DNA of 64,000 bases, taken from Actinophytocola xanthii. GTDB lineage: Bacteria > Actinomycetota > Actinomycetes > Mycobacteriales > Pseudonocardiaceae. The translations under genes were made by a program, and so were the position numbers. This document shows, one piece after another, positions 20,215 through 29,234 of this stretch (positions within the stretch are counted from its first letter, which is position 1; each line of letters begins with the position of its first letter). The stretch covers positions 1-64,000 of the forward strand of contig NZ_MSIE01000019.1 in assembly GCF_001921205.1 (NCBI RefSeq). The letters run 5' to 3'. The notes below the pieces were generated by a model. It saw nothing but the letters and a program-made list of their open reading frames with translations. It ran no database searches and was not told the DNA's origin.

Positions 20215-22101
20215 TCACGGGGTCGGGGCGTGGCTGGCGTACAGCCGGGCATAGGCGCCGTCCAGGGCGACCAGCTGCTCGTGCGACCCGCGCTCGACGA
20301 TCCGTCCCCCGTCGAGCAGCAGGATGAGGTCGGCATGCCGGATCGTGGACAGCCGGTGGGCGATCACGAAGCAGGTTCGTCCGGCGCGCAGCGACCGCAT
20401 CGCCCGTTGCAGAAGCACCTCGCTGCGCGAGTCGACCGAGCTGGTCGCCTCGTCGAGGACGAGGATCGCGGGATCGGCGACGAACGCCCGCGCCACGGTG
20501 ACCAGCTGCCGCTCCCCTGCGCTGATCCCGGCGGACTCGCCCAGCACCGTGTCGTAGCCCTCCGGCAACGCCCGGACGAACTGGTCCACCCGCGCCGCCC
20601 GCGCCGCCGCGACGACGTCGGCCCTGGTCGCGTCGGCCTGTCCGTAGGCGATGTTGTCCGCGATGGTCCCGGCGAACAGCCAGCTGTCCTGCAGCACGAG
20701 CCCGGTCGCCCGGCGCACCTCGGCCCTGGGCAGCGTCGCGATGTCGGTGTCGTCGAGCAGGATCCGCCCGCTCTCCGGCTCGTGGAAGCGCAGCAGCAGG
20801 TTCGCCAGGGTGGTCTTGCCGGCCCCGGTCGGCCCCACGACGGCGACCGTCTGTCCCGGTTCGACGGTGAACGAGACGTCGGTCAGCACCGGGACCCCCG
20901 GCGTGTAGGCGAAGGACACCCGGTCGAACACGACCCGCCCGCGCACCGGGGCCAGCCGCTCGGCCGCCGGCCGGTCGGGCTCCTCCTCCTCGGCGTCGAG
21001 CAGCTCGTAGACCCGCCGGGCGGAGGCGATCCCGGACTGCAGCTCGCCGACCACCGCGGCGAGCATGCCGGCGTTGTTGCCGAAGTGCCCCGCGTACTGG
21101 GCGAAGGCCTGGACGGCACCGATCGAGAGCGAGCCGCTCACCACCCGCAGCGCGCCGACGACCGCGATCAGGATGTAGGTGAGGTTGCCGACCAGCAGCA
21201 TCGCCGGCTCCATCGCCCCGGAGCTGACCTGCCCGCGCAACCCGGAGTCGAACGTCCGCTCGTTGCACTCGTCGAAGGTCTCGACCACCTGCCGGCGCCG
21301 GCCGAGCACCGTGACCAGCTGATGGCCCGCGTAGGTCTCCTCGACGTGGCCGGCCAGCTCGCCGGTCGCCGCCCACTGGTCGGCGTAGCGCCGCTCCGCC
21401 CGGCGCGCGATCACCGCGCCGACCACTCCGGACAGCGGCAGGGTCGCCAGCACGACCACGGCGAGCAGCGGCGAGATCACGAACATCATGACCAGCACGC
21501 CGACGATCACGAACACCTTCGTGAACACCACGCCGACCGACTTCTGCAGCGCCTGCTGCACGTTGTCGACGTCGTTGGTGAGCCTGCTCTGCAGCTCGCC
21601 CCGGGGATAGCTGTCGAAGTACGCGACCGGGAGCCTGGTCAGCTTGGCGGCGATGGCCTCGCGCAGGTCGAACACGACCCGCCGCACGACGAGCGCCGCC
21701 ATTCGTTCCTGGACCGTCGACAGCACGAAAGCCACCGCGTACAGGGCGAGCAGGACCGCCGCCAGCCTGCCGAGCGCGGCGAGGTCGACGCCCCGGCCCG
21801 GCACCAGGTCGACGGTGCCGAGGACCTCGGCGACGCCGTGGTTCCCGGCCGCGTGCTCCCGCTCGACCACCTCCTCGGCGGTGAGGCCGGGGGGATAGCC
21901 GGCACCGACCGCACCGGCGAAGATCACGTCGGTCGCCCGCCCGAGCACGGCCGGCGCCGCCACCGTGCCCGCGAGCACGCCGACCAGGCCGGTGAGCGCC
22001 ACGGCGACCAGGTGCACGCGGTAGGGCGCCAGCTGGGCGAGCAGACGCCGACCCGCGCGCACCCGAACCGCCGGGCGGTCCTCGGTGGTCGGCGCGGTCA
22101 C
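20215..22101 (-). CDS. ABC exporter half-transporter, catalytic-site subunit
   Basis: 628 residues from GTG 22101, which overlaps the partner's stop (GTGA). An N-terminal six-helix membrane domain (about 20-350) is followed by an ATPase domain with Walker A GPTGAGKTT, Walker B ILVLDEATSS with catalytic Glu, and an H-loop His in IAHRLST. The signature is degenerate: GISAGERQ where LSGGQ is expected. The partner shows the opposite pattern, so the pair forms one working and one degenerate ATP site, as in TM287/288-type heterodimers. The position among glycosylation genes suggests product export and self-resistance. Confidence 0.93.
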   Translation of the reverse strand: MTAPTTEDRPAVRVRAGRRLLAQLAPYRVHLVAVALTGLVGVLAGTVAAPAVLGRATDVIFAGAVGAGYPPGLTAEEVVEREHAAGNHGVAEVLGTVDLVPGRGVDLAALGRLAAVLLALYAVAFVLSTVQERMAALVVRRVVFDLREAIAAKLTRLPVAYFDSYPRGELQSRLTNDVDNVQQALQKSVGVVFTKVFVIVGVLVMMFVISPLLAVVVLATLPLSGVVGAVIARRAERRYADQWAATGELAGHVEETYAGHQLVTVLGRRRQVVETFDECNERTFDSGLRGQVSSGAMEPAMLLVGNLTYILIAVVGALRVVSGSLSIGAVQAFAQYAGHFGNNAGMLAAVVGELQSGIASARRVYELLDAEEEEPDRPAAERLAPVRGRVVFDRVSFAYTPGVPVLTDVSFTVEPGQTVAVVGPTGAGKTTLANLLLRFHEPESGRILLDDTDIATLPRAEVRRATGLVLQDSWLFAGTIADNIAYGQADATRADVVAAARAARVDQFVRALPEGYDTVLGESAGISAGERQLVTVARAFVADPAILVLDEATSSVDSRSEVLLQRAMRSLRAGRTCFVIAHRLSTIRHADLILLLDGGRIVERGSHEQLVALDGAYARLYASHAPTP

Positions 22102-23840
22102 GGCGCCACCAGCCGCACCGGCTGCGAGCTGACGATCTCGCGGTAGGCCTCGTTTCCGGCCAGCAGCTCCTCGTGCCGCCCGGAGCCAACGACCCGGCCC
22201 TCGTCGAGCACCACGATCCGGTCGGCGTCCCGGACGGTGTCGACGCGTTGGGCGACGACCAGGACCGCGGCCGCGGCGGTCTCGACGGCCAGGGCGGCAC
22301 GCAGGTCGGCCTCGGTGGTCGCGTCGAGTGCGGAGAAGCAGTCGTCGAACAGGTACACGGCGGGGCGGCGCAGCAGGGTCCTGGCGATCGTGAGCCGCTG
22401 GCGCTGCCCACCCGAGAGGGTCGCGCCGCCCTGGGCGACGGGTGCGTCGAGGCCGCCCTCGAGCCGGGCAACGAACTCGGCGGCCTGGGCGACCTCCAGC
22501 GCGTGCCACAGCTCGGCCTCGGTGGCGCGCGGCCGGCCGTGCCGCAGGTTGTCCGCGACGGTGCCGGAGAACAGCAGGGCCCGCTGCGGCACGAGCCCGA
22601 CGGTCCTGGTCAGGTCGCCGGGGTCTAGGTCGCGCACGTCCGTGCCGTCGACGAGGACGCTGCCGGCGGTCGTGTCGGCCAGCCTGAGCACGAGGTTGAG
22701 CAGGGTGGTCTTGCCGCTGCCGGTGCTGCCGACGATCGCGACGGTCTCACCCGGGCCGGCGGACAGGTCGACCGCCGACAGCGCCGGCCGCGCGGCACCC
22801 GGGTAGCGGAACTCGACACCGCGCAGCTCGACCGCGACCCCCCGCCCGGCGCCCGGGGGCGGTGCCGCGGGTGCGGAGGGTGCGGTCACCTCGGGTTCGG
22901 TGTCGAGGACCTCCCGGATCCGGCGGGCGGAGACGGCCGCACGCGGGATGGTGATGAACACGAAGGTGGTCAGCATGATCGACCAGACGATGTAGACCAG
23001 GTACTCGACGAACGCGTTCACCGTGCCGATCCGCACCGCACCGGCGCCCACCCGCAGGCCGCCGAACCAGACGATCGCGACCGTGGCGAGGTTCGACACG
23101 AGCATGACCGCGGGGAACAGCGTCGCCATCAGCCGGCCGGTGCCGAGCGACAGCCGGAACAGCTCGGCGTCGGTCCGGCGGAACCGCGCCAGCTCGTAGT
23201 CGTCGCGGACGAACGCGCGCACGGTGCGGACACCGGAGATCTGCTCGCCGAGGATGCGGTTGAGCAGCTCCACCCTCGGCTGGATCCGCGCGTATAGCCG
23301 GCCCATGCGGATGAGCACCACCCAGGTCAGTACCGCCATGACCGGGATCAGCGCGACCGGGACCGCCGAGAGTGGCACGTCCTGGTTCACCGCGAGAACG
23401 ACGCTGCCGAGGCAGGTCAGCGGGGCGGCGGCCAGCGTAGTGAACCCGGCGAGCACCAGCCGCTCGATCTGCTGGACGTCGTTGATCGTGCGCGTGACCA
23501 GCGAGGAGCCGCCGAAGCGGCCGACCTGGTGGTCGGACAGCTCCAGTACCCGGCGGAAGACCGCCGAGCGCAGGTCGCGGCTGAGCCCGAGCGCGGCCCT
23601 TGCCCCGTAGGAGACCGAGGCGATCCCGGCCACCACCGCGACCACGGCCACGAGCAGCATCAGCGCACCCAGCGAGGCGATCACGCCCGGGTCGCCGGAG
23701 ACCACCCCGTCGTTGATCACGGCGGCGTTGGTCGTCGGCAGCAGCAGCAACGCCACGACCTCCACGACCTGCAGCACCGAGGCCACGGCGACGGTACGTC
23801 GGTACGGCCGCAGGTGGGCTCGCAGCAGGCCGGTCAGCAC
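22098..23840 (-). CDS. ABC exporter half-transporter, degenerate-site subunit
   Basis: 580 residues from GTG 23840, preceded by GGGAGG; the frame stays open 18 codons upstream but without a site. Six membrane helices (about 15-310), then Walker A GSTGSGKTT and a canonical signature LSGGQRQ. The Walker B run ends in Asp-Asp (VYLFDDCFS), so the catalytic Glu is Asp, and the H-loop His is Gln (VVAQRVDTV). Those two losses match the family pattern for the non-hydrolysing site of a heterodimer. It is coupled to the next gene by a four-base overlap. Confidence 0.92.
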   Translation of the reverse strand: MLTGLLRAHLRPYRRTVAVASVLQVVEVVALLLLPTTNAAVINDGVVSGDPGVIASLGALMLLVAVVAVVAGIASVSYGARAALGLSRDLRSAVFRRVLELSDHQVGRFGGSSLVTRTINDVQQIERLVLAGFTTLAAAPLTCLGSVVLAVNQDVPLSAVPVALIPVMAVLTWVVLIRMGRLYARIQPRVELLNRILGEQISGVRTVRAFVRDDYELARFRRTDAELFRLSLGTGRLMATLFPAVMLVSNLATVAIVWFGGLRVGAGAVRIGTVNAFVEYLVYIVWSIMLTTFVFITIPRAAVSARRIREVLDTEPEVTAPSAPAAPPPGAGRGVAVELRGVEFRYPGAARPALSAVDLSAGPGETVAIVGSTGSGKTTLLNLVLRLADTTAGSVLVDGTDVRDLDPGDLTRTVGLVPQRALLFSGTVADNLRHGRPRATEAELWHALEVAQAAEFVARLEGGLDAPVAQGGATLSGGQRQRLTIARTLLRRPAVYLFDDCFSALDATTEADLRAALAVETAAAAVLVVAQRVDTVRDADRIVVLDEGRVVGSGRHEELLAGNEAYREIVSSQPVRLVAP

Positions 23841-23868
23841 CGGGCCTCCCCGTCGACGTCCACGCCGC

Positions 23869-25143
23869 TCAGGCGGAGACCGGCTGGGCCGCACGCATGC
23901 CGGCGAGCTCGACGAGCTCGGCCACCACCTCCGCCGGCGAGGGCATGGTCTCGGCCTCCCCGGCGAGGGCGCGGGCGGCGGTGGTGAACGCCGGCTCGGT
24001 CAGCAGCCGCGACAGGGCACCGGTCAACGACTCGACGTCGGCCTCGTAGTTCGGCACGGTCAACCCGGCGCCGTACCGGTCGAACCGCCGGCTCAGCACG
24101 GCCGCGTTGACCGCGATCGGCAGGGACAGCTGCGGCGTTCCGCAGCTGAGCGACGTCATCGTGACGCCCCCACCTCCCGAGTGGACGACCGCGTCGCACT
24201 CGGGCAGCACGAGGTGCAGCGGCACCTCCACCATGGGCCGGACGGAGTCGGGCAGGGGGCCGACCGCCGCCACGTCCTGGCCGGTCGCCAGCAGCAGCAC
24301 CTCGGCGCCCACCGCCTCGGCGGCGGCGATGATCTGTGGCAGCCTGTTGCTGGCCGGTCCGAACGAGACGGTGCTCGAGCGGCCCCAGACCACGCACAAC
24401 CGGGGGCGCCCGGTGCGCTCTGGCAGGTCGGTCGGCACCGAACCCGGCCCGTTGTAGGGGATGTAGCGGATCGGCAGCCGGTCGAGGGCGAGCTTCGGCG
24501 CCACCGCCTCCGGGCAGGGGTCGATCACCGTCCTGGCGCGACCGAACATGCGCGCGCCCAGCTCGGGTCCGATGAGGCCGGTCATCGTGGACTCCGCGGT
24601 GGCCGAGGAGAACTGCTCGCTGCCGCCGTCGCCGCCGAGGGTGTCCAGCGCGTCGCTCGGGCCGGTCGGTCCCCACAGGTGCAGCACGTTCGGCACGTCC
24701 ACCGCCTCGGCGGCGAGCGGCGCCTCGTAGCAGACCATGTCGTGGACGACGAGGTCCGGCCGCCACGCCCGCGCGTACCGCTGTGCCCCCTCGATGCTGC
24801 GGCCCAGCTGCGCCGTGGTCGCCTCCGCCGTCTCCGCCCACCGGGCCGCGGCGTCGAAGGTCGCGAAGTCGAGCGGCTCACCGTCGTCCGGCCGGGGTGG
24901 TGGCTCCGGGTACGGCCAGTCCCCGCTCGCGAAGTTCGCCACGTTGAACCACCGGGTGAACATCATCATGTCGACGCTGTCGAGCACCGGCACGGGAACG
25001 AGCCCTGCGCGGCTCACCGCGTCGACATCGGACGGGGAGCACAGCATCCGCACGTCGTGCCCGGCCGCCCGCAGCGCCCACGCCAGCGGGACCATCGGGA
25101 AGTAGTGGCCGGGCCACGACGACGCTCCGAACAGCACTCGCAT
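23869..25143 (-). CDS. Macrolide-type glycosyltransferase (GT1)
   Basis: 424 residues from ATG 25143 with GAGAGG upstream. GT-B fold: N-terminal acceptor domain MRVLFGASSWPGHYFPMVPL, RPDLVVHDMVCYEAPLAAE, and C-terminal donor domain with VEVPLHLVLPECDAVVHSGG and GTPQLSLPI. It is the same broad family as the glycosyltransferase at 13958-15202 but clearly divergent. The relic at 27689-27859 resembles its first 42 residues. Donor and acceptor are unknown; the several sugar pathways nearby give it either the neutral deoxysugar or the aminosugar. Confidence 0.9.
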   Translation of the reverse strand: MRVLFGASSWPGHYFPMVPLAWALRAAGHDVRMLCSPSDVDAVSRAGLVPVPVLDSVDMMMFTRWFNVANFASGDWPYPEPPPRPDDGEPLDFATFDAAARWAETAEATTAQLGRSIEGAQRYARAWRPDLVVHDMVCYEAPLAAEAVDVPNVLHLWGPTGPSDALDTLGGDGGSEQFSSATAESTMTGLIGPELGARMFGRARTVIDPCPEAVAPKLALDRLPIRYIPYNGPGSVPTDLPERTGRPRLCVVWGRSSTVSFGPASNRLPQIIAAAEAVGAEVLLLATGQDVAAVGPLPDSVRPMVEVPLHLVLPECDAVVHSGGGGVTMTSLSCGTPQLSLPIAVNAAVLSRRFDRYGAGLTVPNYEADVESLTGALSRLLTEPAFTTAARALAGEAETMPSPAEVVAELVELAGMRAAQPVSA

Positions 25144-25154
25144 GCTCGTTCCTC

Positions 25155-26543
25155 TCACTGGCGCTGGTTCAGGCGGTCCAGGACGAGGTCCGCGGCGGCA
25201 TCCCGGCCACCGGCGGCCCGCTGGGACATCGCGACCCGTTCCGCGGCGGCGCGGAACGAGCCCTCGTCGGCGACTCGGGTGATCTTGTGCACGAGGTCGT
25301 CGGGGTCCATGACGTAGGGGTCGTCGACCGTGAGGCTCACCCCGAGGTCCTGGCCGCGTGCGGCCACGTCGTGACAGTCCGCCCAGAGTGGACGGATGAC
25401 CATGGGCGTGCCGAAGTAGAGGCACTCGTGGAACCCGTTGCTGCCGCCGTGGGTGAGGAAGACCTTGACGCTGGGGTGGGCCAACACGTCGTGCTGCGAG
25501 GGCAGCCACGTCTCGATCCGCAGGTTGTCCGGCAGCTCGGCCTGCGGCGGTAGCAGCTCCTGCTGCGCCTTGGGCAGCTTCCACAGCACGTGGTGGCGCC
25601 CGCCGAGCCGCCGGGCGACCTCGACGATCCCGCGCAGGTCCGGCTCGGACAGGCGGGTGATCGTGCCGAGCCCGATGTAGACGACCGAGGGGTGCGCGTC
25701 GAGCCAGTCGGTTACCGCGGTGTCGTCCGGTGCCTCGGGCAGCGGAGGCAGCATGGCGCCCACCATCCGCATGTTCGGCAACGTCGAGAGTGGGTAGTCG
25801 ACCTCGCGCACCGTGTAGTTCAGCACCAGTTCGGCGCGGTCGAGGGCGTTGGCCGCCCGCCGGGCGGGCCCCGGGATGTCCAGCTCGGCGCACAGCGCGA
25901 CGTCGGCGCGGAGCCGGGACCGCATGGCGGGGCCGAGGAACATCCCGAGCGTGTTGAGCTTGAACACCTGGTTGTAAACCTGCTGGCGCAGCGTCATCCG
26001 CAGCGGCAGGCCGGAGTGCGGCACCGGGAACGGCCAGGGCAGGTGGGACTTCGTGAGCAGCGGCACGTGCCCGGTCATGACGTGGCTGACGAGGAACGGG
26101 TTGCTGAGCACGAACGGGATACCCCGGCTGATCGCGAGCGCGACGGCCAGGACGCTCACCCCGTCGATCACCATCAGCGCGGGGCGGTTCCGGTCGACGA
26201 CGTCGCGCAGCTCCCGCAGCTTCGCTGCCTGCCCGGCGGGGTCGTAGACCAGCTGGAACCCGGAACGGCGGGACCGCAGCCGGGACCGGTGGGCGAAGTT
26301 CTCGTAGTCGCGCTGGTCCATCGTCGCCGAGGAGCGCTCCCGCTCCGGGGTGCCGAAGGCCACGAACCGCACCAGGCTCGCCGCGGAGAGCCGTTCGACG
26401 TCGGCCCGACGGCTCTCGTCGGTGGCGAACCACAGGTCGGGCACCCCGCGCCGGGCGAGCTCGCCCGCCAGGACCAGCAGGGGGTTGAGCAGACCGCTCT
26501 CGGCCGAGCTGACGAACAGGACCGGCCGCTGGTTGGTCTCCAT
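25155..26543 (-). CDS. UGT-like glycosyltransferase, resembling polyene mycosaminyltransferases
   Basis: 462 residues from ATG 26543 with GAGAGG at eight bases. A GT-B fold distinct from the other two: it has [30 protein letters not shown] and a donor motif [17 protein letters not shown] followed by RPLWADCHD, wording shared with UDP-glycosyltransferases and, from recall, with the polyene group of AmphDI/NysDI. Those enzymes use GDP-sugars derived from mannose, and here two GDP-mannose 4,6-dehydratases are encoded divergently next door. It is therefore the best candidate to attach a 6-deoxymannose-type sugar. No mycosamine aminotransferase is visible. The donor assignment is inference. Confidence 0.85.
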   Translation of the reverse strand: METNQRPVLFVSSAESGLLNPLLVLAGELARRGVPDLWFATDESRRADVERLSAASLVRFVAFGTPERERSSATMDQRDYENFAHRSRLRSRRSGFQLVYDPAGQAAKLRELRDVVDRNRPALMVIDGVSVLAVALAISRGIPFVLSNPFLVSHVMTGHVPLLTKSHLPWPFPVPHSGLPLRMTLRQQVYNQVFKLNTLGMFLGPAMRSRLRADVALCAELDIPGPARRAANALDRAELVLNYTVREVDYPLSTLPNMRMVGAMLPPLPEAPDDTAVTDWLDAHPSVVYIGLGTITRLSEPDLRGIVEVARRLGGRHHVLWKLPKAQQELLPPQAELPDNLRIETWLPSQHDVLAHPSVKVFLTHGGSNGFHECLYFGTPMVIRPLWADCHDVAARGQDLGVSLTVDDPYVMDPDDLVHKITRVADEGSFRAAAERVAMSQRAAGGRDAAADLVLDRLNQRQ

Positions 26544-26627
26544 GCCGAGCACCTCTCGCGGGGACGTGGACGTCGTCTTTGTCCCATGGCCGACGCCGAG
26601 AAATCCCCAGTCCGGTCTCCCTATGCT

Positions 26628-26642
26628 TGGCACGACGTGCCA
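26628..26642. promoter_or_regulatory. 15-bp perfect palindrome in divergent promoter region
   Basis: TGGCACGACGTGCCA is a perfect palindrome around one central base. It lies about 40 bases before the GTG of the first GDP-mannose dehydratase and 85 bases before the divergent glycosyltransferase. Its place fits an operator for one or both genes. No protein can be assigned to it. Confidence 0.4.
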
Positions 26643-26683
26643 CCCGGACCGACCGTGCACCGTGGCACGCCGGAAGGGGCGAC

Positions 26684-27673
26684 GTGGCCAAGCGCGCGAT
26701 GATCACCGGCATCTCCGGCCAGGACGGCTCCTACCTCGCCGAGCACCTGCTCGGGCTCGGCTACGAGGTATGGGGACTGGTCCGCGACCCGGACCGGCCG
26801 GTCGGGGCGCGCATCGCACACCTCGCCGACGAGATCCCGTTGGTGCGCGGCGATCTGCTCGACGGGGAGAGCCTGGTCGCCGCCGTGGAGCGGGTGCGCC
26901 CGGACGAGCTCTACAACCTGGCCGCGATCTCCTTCGTGCCGACGCCGTGGCGCGACGTCGAGCTGATGAACGACGTCAACGGCGCGGGGGTGCTCCGGCT
27001 GCTCGAGGCCGTGCGGGTCGTCTGTGGTCTCGAGCCCGGCACCGCCCCGGCTCCCGGGGGAATCCGGTTCTACCAGGCGTCGTCCTCGGAGATGTTCGGC
27101 GCGGCGACGCAGACCCCACAGCACGAGGCGACGCCGTTCCATCCGCGCAGCCCCTACGGCGTGACCAAGGTTTACGGGCACCTGCTGACCCGCAACTACC
27201 GCGAGTCCCTCGGCCTGTACGGGGTCTCCGGCATCCTGTTCAACCACGAGTCGCCCCGCCGGGGCACCGAGTTCGTCACCCGCAAGATCACCCTCGCGGC
27301 CGCCGAGATCAAGCTCGGCCGCCGGGACAGGCTGCGCCTTGGCAGCCTGGACGCCCGCCGGGACTGGGGCTTCGCCGGCGACTACGTTCGGGCGATGCAC
27401 CTCATGCTCCAGCAGGACCGCCCGGACGACTACGTCGTCGGGACCGGTCGGACGCACACCGTCGAGGACGTGGTGCGGATCGCGTTCGAGACCGTGGGGC
27501 TGCACTGGCACGACCACGTCGCCGTCGACCCCGGCCTGGTCCGTCCGACCGAGACCCTGCCGCTGTGCGCGGACCCGACCCGGGCCAGGACCGAGCTGGG
27601 CTGGCGACCGTCGGTGGAGTTCGCCGACCTGATCCGGATGATGGTCGAGGCAGACCTGCGCCGTCTTCGCTGA
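26684..27673 (+). CDS. GDP-mannose 4,6-dehydratase, copy 1
   Basis: 329 residues from GTG 26684, four bases after GGAAGGGG. Extended SDR of the GMD group: [19 protein letters not shown] for nucleotide binding, [19 protein letters not shown] (YxxxK) and the substrate segment [16 protein letters not shown]. It converts GDP-mannose to GDP-4-keto-6-deoxymannose, precursor of GDP-rhamnose, 6-deoxymannose-type sugars and mycosamine. By eye it is about three quarters identical to the copy at 27931; it lacks part of a loop after VWGLVR and the C-terminal 14 or so residues. The reductase or aminotransferase for the next step is not visible here. Confidence 0.93.
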   Translation: MAKRAMITGISGQDGSYLAEHLLGLGYEVWGLVRDPDRPVGARIAHLADEIPLVRGDLLDGESLVAAVERVRPDELYNLAAISFVPTPWRDVELMNDVNGAGVLRLLEAVRVVCGLEPGTAPAPGGIRFYQASSSEMFGAATQTPQHEATPFHPRSPYGVTKVYGHLLTRNYRESLGLYGVSGILFNHESPRRGTEFVTRKITLAAAEIKLGRRDRLRLGSLDARRDWGFAGDYVRAMHLMLQQDRPDDYVVGTGRTHTVEDVVRIAFETVGLHWHDHVAVDPGLVRPTETLPLCADPTRARTELGWRPSVEFADLIRMMVEADLRRLR

Positions 27674-27688
27674 GCGCCCGTGGGACCG

Positions 27689-27859
27689 TCAGGTCGGGAC
27701 GCGGCCCGGCTCGGCGGCGCCGGACGGCCGCGGGTCGCACAGCGCCCGCACGTCGTGACCGGCCGCGCCGAGCGCCCAGCCCAGCAGTACCAGCGGGGCG
27801 TGGTGACCCGGCCAGGACGACAGGGCCGACCGCACCCGCACGTACACGCGTCCCACCAT
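27689..27859 (-). pseudogene. Glycosyltransferase N-terminal relic
   Basis: A 56-codon frame starts at ATG 27859 and stops with TGA at 27689. Residues about 11-42 read [20 protein letters not shown] and [11 protein letters not shown], which line up with SSWPGHYFPMVPLAWAL and AAGHDVRMLC at the start of the glycosyltransferase at 23869-25143. The other 370 residues are missing. It sits divergently just before the second GDP-mannose dehydratase, the same arrangement as the intact glycosyltransferase before the first. This looks like the remains of a duplicated divergent pair. Confidence 0.8.
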
Positions 27860-27930
27860 CGCGACCACCCGGCCAGGATGACCCGGGCGCCCTGGAGGAT
27901 TCCCTAGTCTTCATCACGTTGAATGCGACC

Positions 27931-28968
27931 ATGCCCAAGCGTGCGTTGATCACTGGCATCACCGGCCAGGACGGCTCCTACCTCGCCGAGCACCTGCTCG
28001 GGCTCGGCTACCAGGTATGGGGGCTGATCCGCGGCCAGGCGAACCCGCGCAAGTCCCGGATCAGCCGCATGTGCGCCGACCTGTCCTTCGTGGACGGCGA
28101 CATGATGGACGAGGGCAGCCTGGTGTCCGCTGTGGACAAGGTGCAGCCGGACGAGGTCTACAACCTGGCCGCGATCTCGTTCGTGCCGTTGTCGTGGAGC
28201 CAGGCCGAGTTGGTGACCGAGATCAACGGGATGGGCGTGCTGCGCATGCTCGAGGCGATCCGGATCGTCAGCGGACTGGACAAGTCGCGTACCGCCACCA
28301 CCGGTCAGATCCGCTTCTACCAGGCGTCCTCCTCGGAGATGTTCGGGGCGGTCGAGGAGACCCCGCAGCACGAGACGACGCTGTTCCACCCGCGCAGCCC
28401 CTACGGTGTCGCGAAGGTCTACGGCCACTTCATCACGCGCAACTACCGCGAGTCGTTCGGCATGTACGGCGTCTCCGGCATCCTGTTCAACCACGAGTCG
28501 CCCCGGCGCGGCACCGAGTTCGTCACCCGCAAGATCACCCTCGCCGCCGCGAACATCAAGCTCGGCCGCCAGGACAAGCTGCACCTGGGCAACCTCGACG
28601 CCCAGCGGGACTGGGGCTACGCCGGGGACTACGTCAAGGCCATGCACCTGATGCTCCAGCAGGACGAACCGACCGACTACGTCGTCGGCACCGGACACAT
28701 GCACTCGGTGCGTGACGCCGTCCGTATCGCCTTCGAGGCGGTCGACCTGGACTGGCGCGAGCACGTGGTCGTCGACCCCGAGCTGGTCCGGCCGGCCGAG
28801 GTGGAGACCCTGTGCGCGAACCCGGCCCGGGCGCACGCGGAGCTGGGCTGGCGGCCGTCGGTCGACTTCGTGGAGCTGATCAGGATGATGGTCGAGGCCG
28901 ACCTGCGACAGGCGACCCGCGAGCAGGAGTACGACCACCTGGACCTGGCACTCGCCACCTCCTGGTAG
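27931..28968 (+). CDS. GDP-mannose 4,6-dehydratase, copy 2
   Basis: 345 residues from ATG 27931. Same motifs as copy 1: [38 protein letters not shown] and [16 protein letters not shown], with the full [15 protein letters not shown] loop and a longer C-terminus. The wording is close to recalled NysDIII/AmphDIII proteins of polyene clusters. No strong ribosome site precedes the ATG (weak GAATGCGACC), so it may be poorly initiated or leaderless. A strong hairpin follows at 28984. With copy 1 it gives gene dosage or two slightly different specificities for GDP-4-keto-6-deoxymannose. Confidence 0.94.
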   Translation: MPKRALITGITGQDGSYLAEHLLGLGYQVWGLIRGQANPRKSRISRMCADLSFVDGDMMDEGSLVSAVDKVQPDEVYNLAAISFVPLSWSQAELVTEINGMGVLRMLEAIRIVSGLDKSRTATTGQIRFYQASSSEMFGAVEETPQHETTLFHPRSPYGVAKVYGHFITRNYRESFGMYGVSGILFNHESPRRGTEFVTRKITLAAANIKLGRQDKLHLGNLDAQRDWGYAGDYVKAMHLMLQQDEPTDYVVGTGHMHSVRDAVRIAFEAVDLDWREHVVVDPELVRPAEVETLCANPARAHAELGWRPSVDFVELIRMMVEADLRQATREQEYDHLDLALATSW

Positions 28969-28983
28969 GACCTCCCCCAGCCC

Positions 28984-29021
28984 GGCGAGGGCGGCCCGCG
29001 ACATCGCGGGCCGCCCTCGCC
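28984..29021 (+). terminator. Long GC hairpin after GDP-mannose dehydratase 2
   Basis: Two perfectly complementary 18-base arms (28984-29001 and 29004-29021) form a hairpin 16 bases after the stop. There is no long T run, as is common for actinomycete intrinsic terminators. It marks the likely right edge of the polyketide cluster. Confidence 0.85.
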
Positions 29022-29030
29022 GTTCCATTT

Positions 29031-29173
29031 CCGAAATCATTTCGGTAGGTATTTCGAAAGTCGATCTCCATCCGCTCAGCACAGCCCGCTGAGTGATCAG
29101 AACTAACGCTGCGTGTTGACCCCGTTCGCGTTCTCTGCTTAGAATATTTCCGGCAGTTTTCCGAAATTTTCGG
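29031..29173 (+). promoter_or_regulatory. Promoter of CE15 esterase with two CCGAAAT palindromes
   Basis: TTGACC (29116-29121) and TAGAAT (29140-29145) are 18 bases apart, a good housekeeping-type promoter. Two related palindromes flank it: CCGAAATCATTTCGG at 29031-29045 and CCGAAATTTTCGG at 29161-29173. The second falls just after the expected transcription start, a classic repressor position, and the first lies upstream, so looping is possible. The region is unusually AT-rich for this window. The binding protein is unknown. Confidence 0.6.
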
Positions 29174-29234
29174 TATTCCTGCCGTTTCTCCCCGGTGGAC
29201 GACGATGTCCTCCCCTACCCGGAAGGAGAGCCCG

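Noticed and set aside
22102-22509. Longer start for the second ABC subunit at 22509
   Set aside because: It would lie over the ATPase domain of the first subunit in another frame. GTG 22101 overlaps the stop in the usual coupled way.
26350-28968. One long frame running from before GMD copy 1 through GMD copy 2
   Set aside because: The first 527 codons are out of frame with GMD copy 1 and read Arg/Pro-rich sequence. The true start is ATG 27931.
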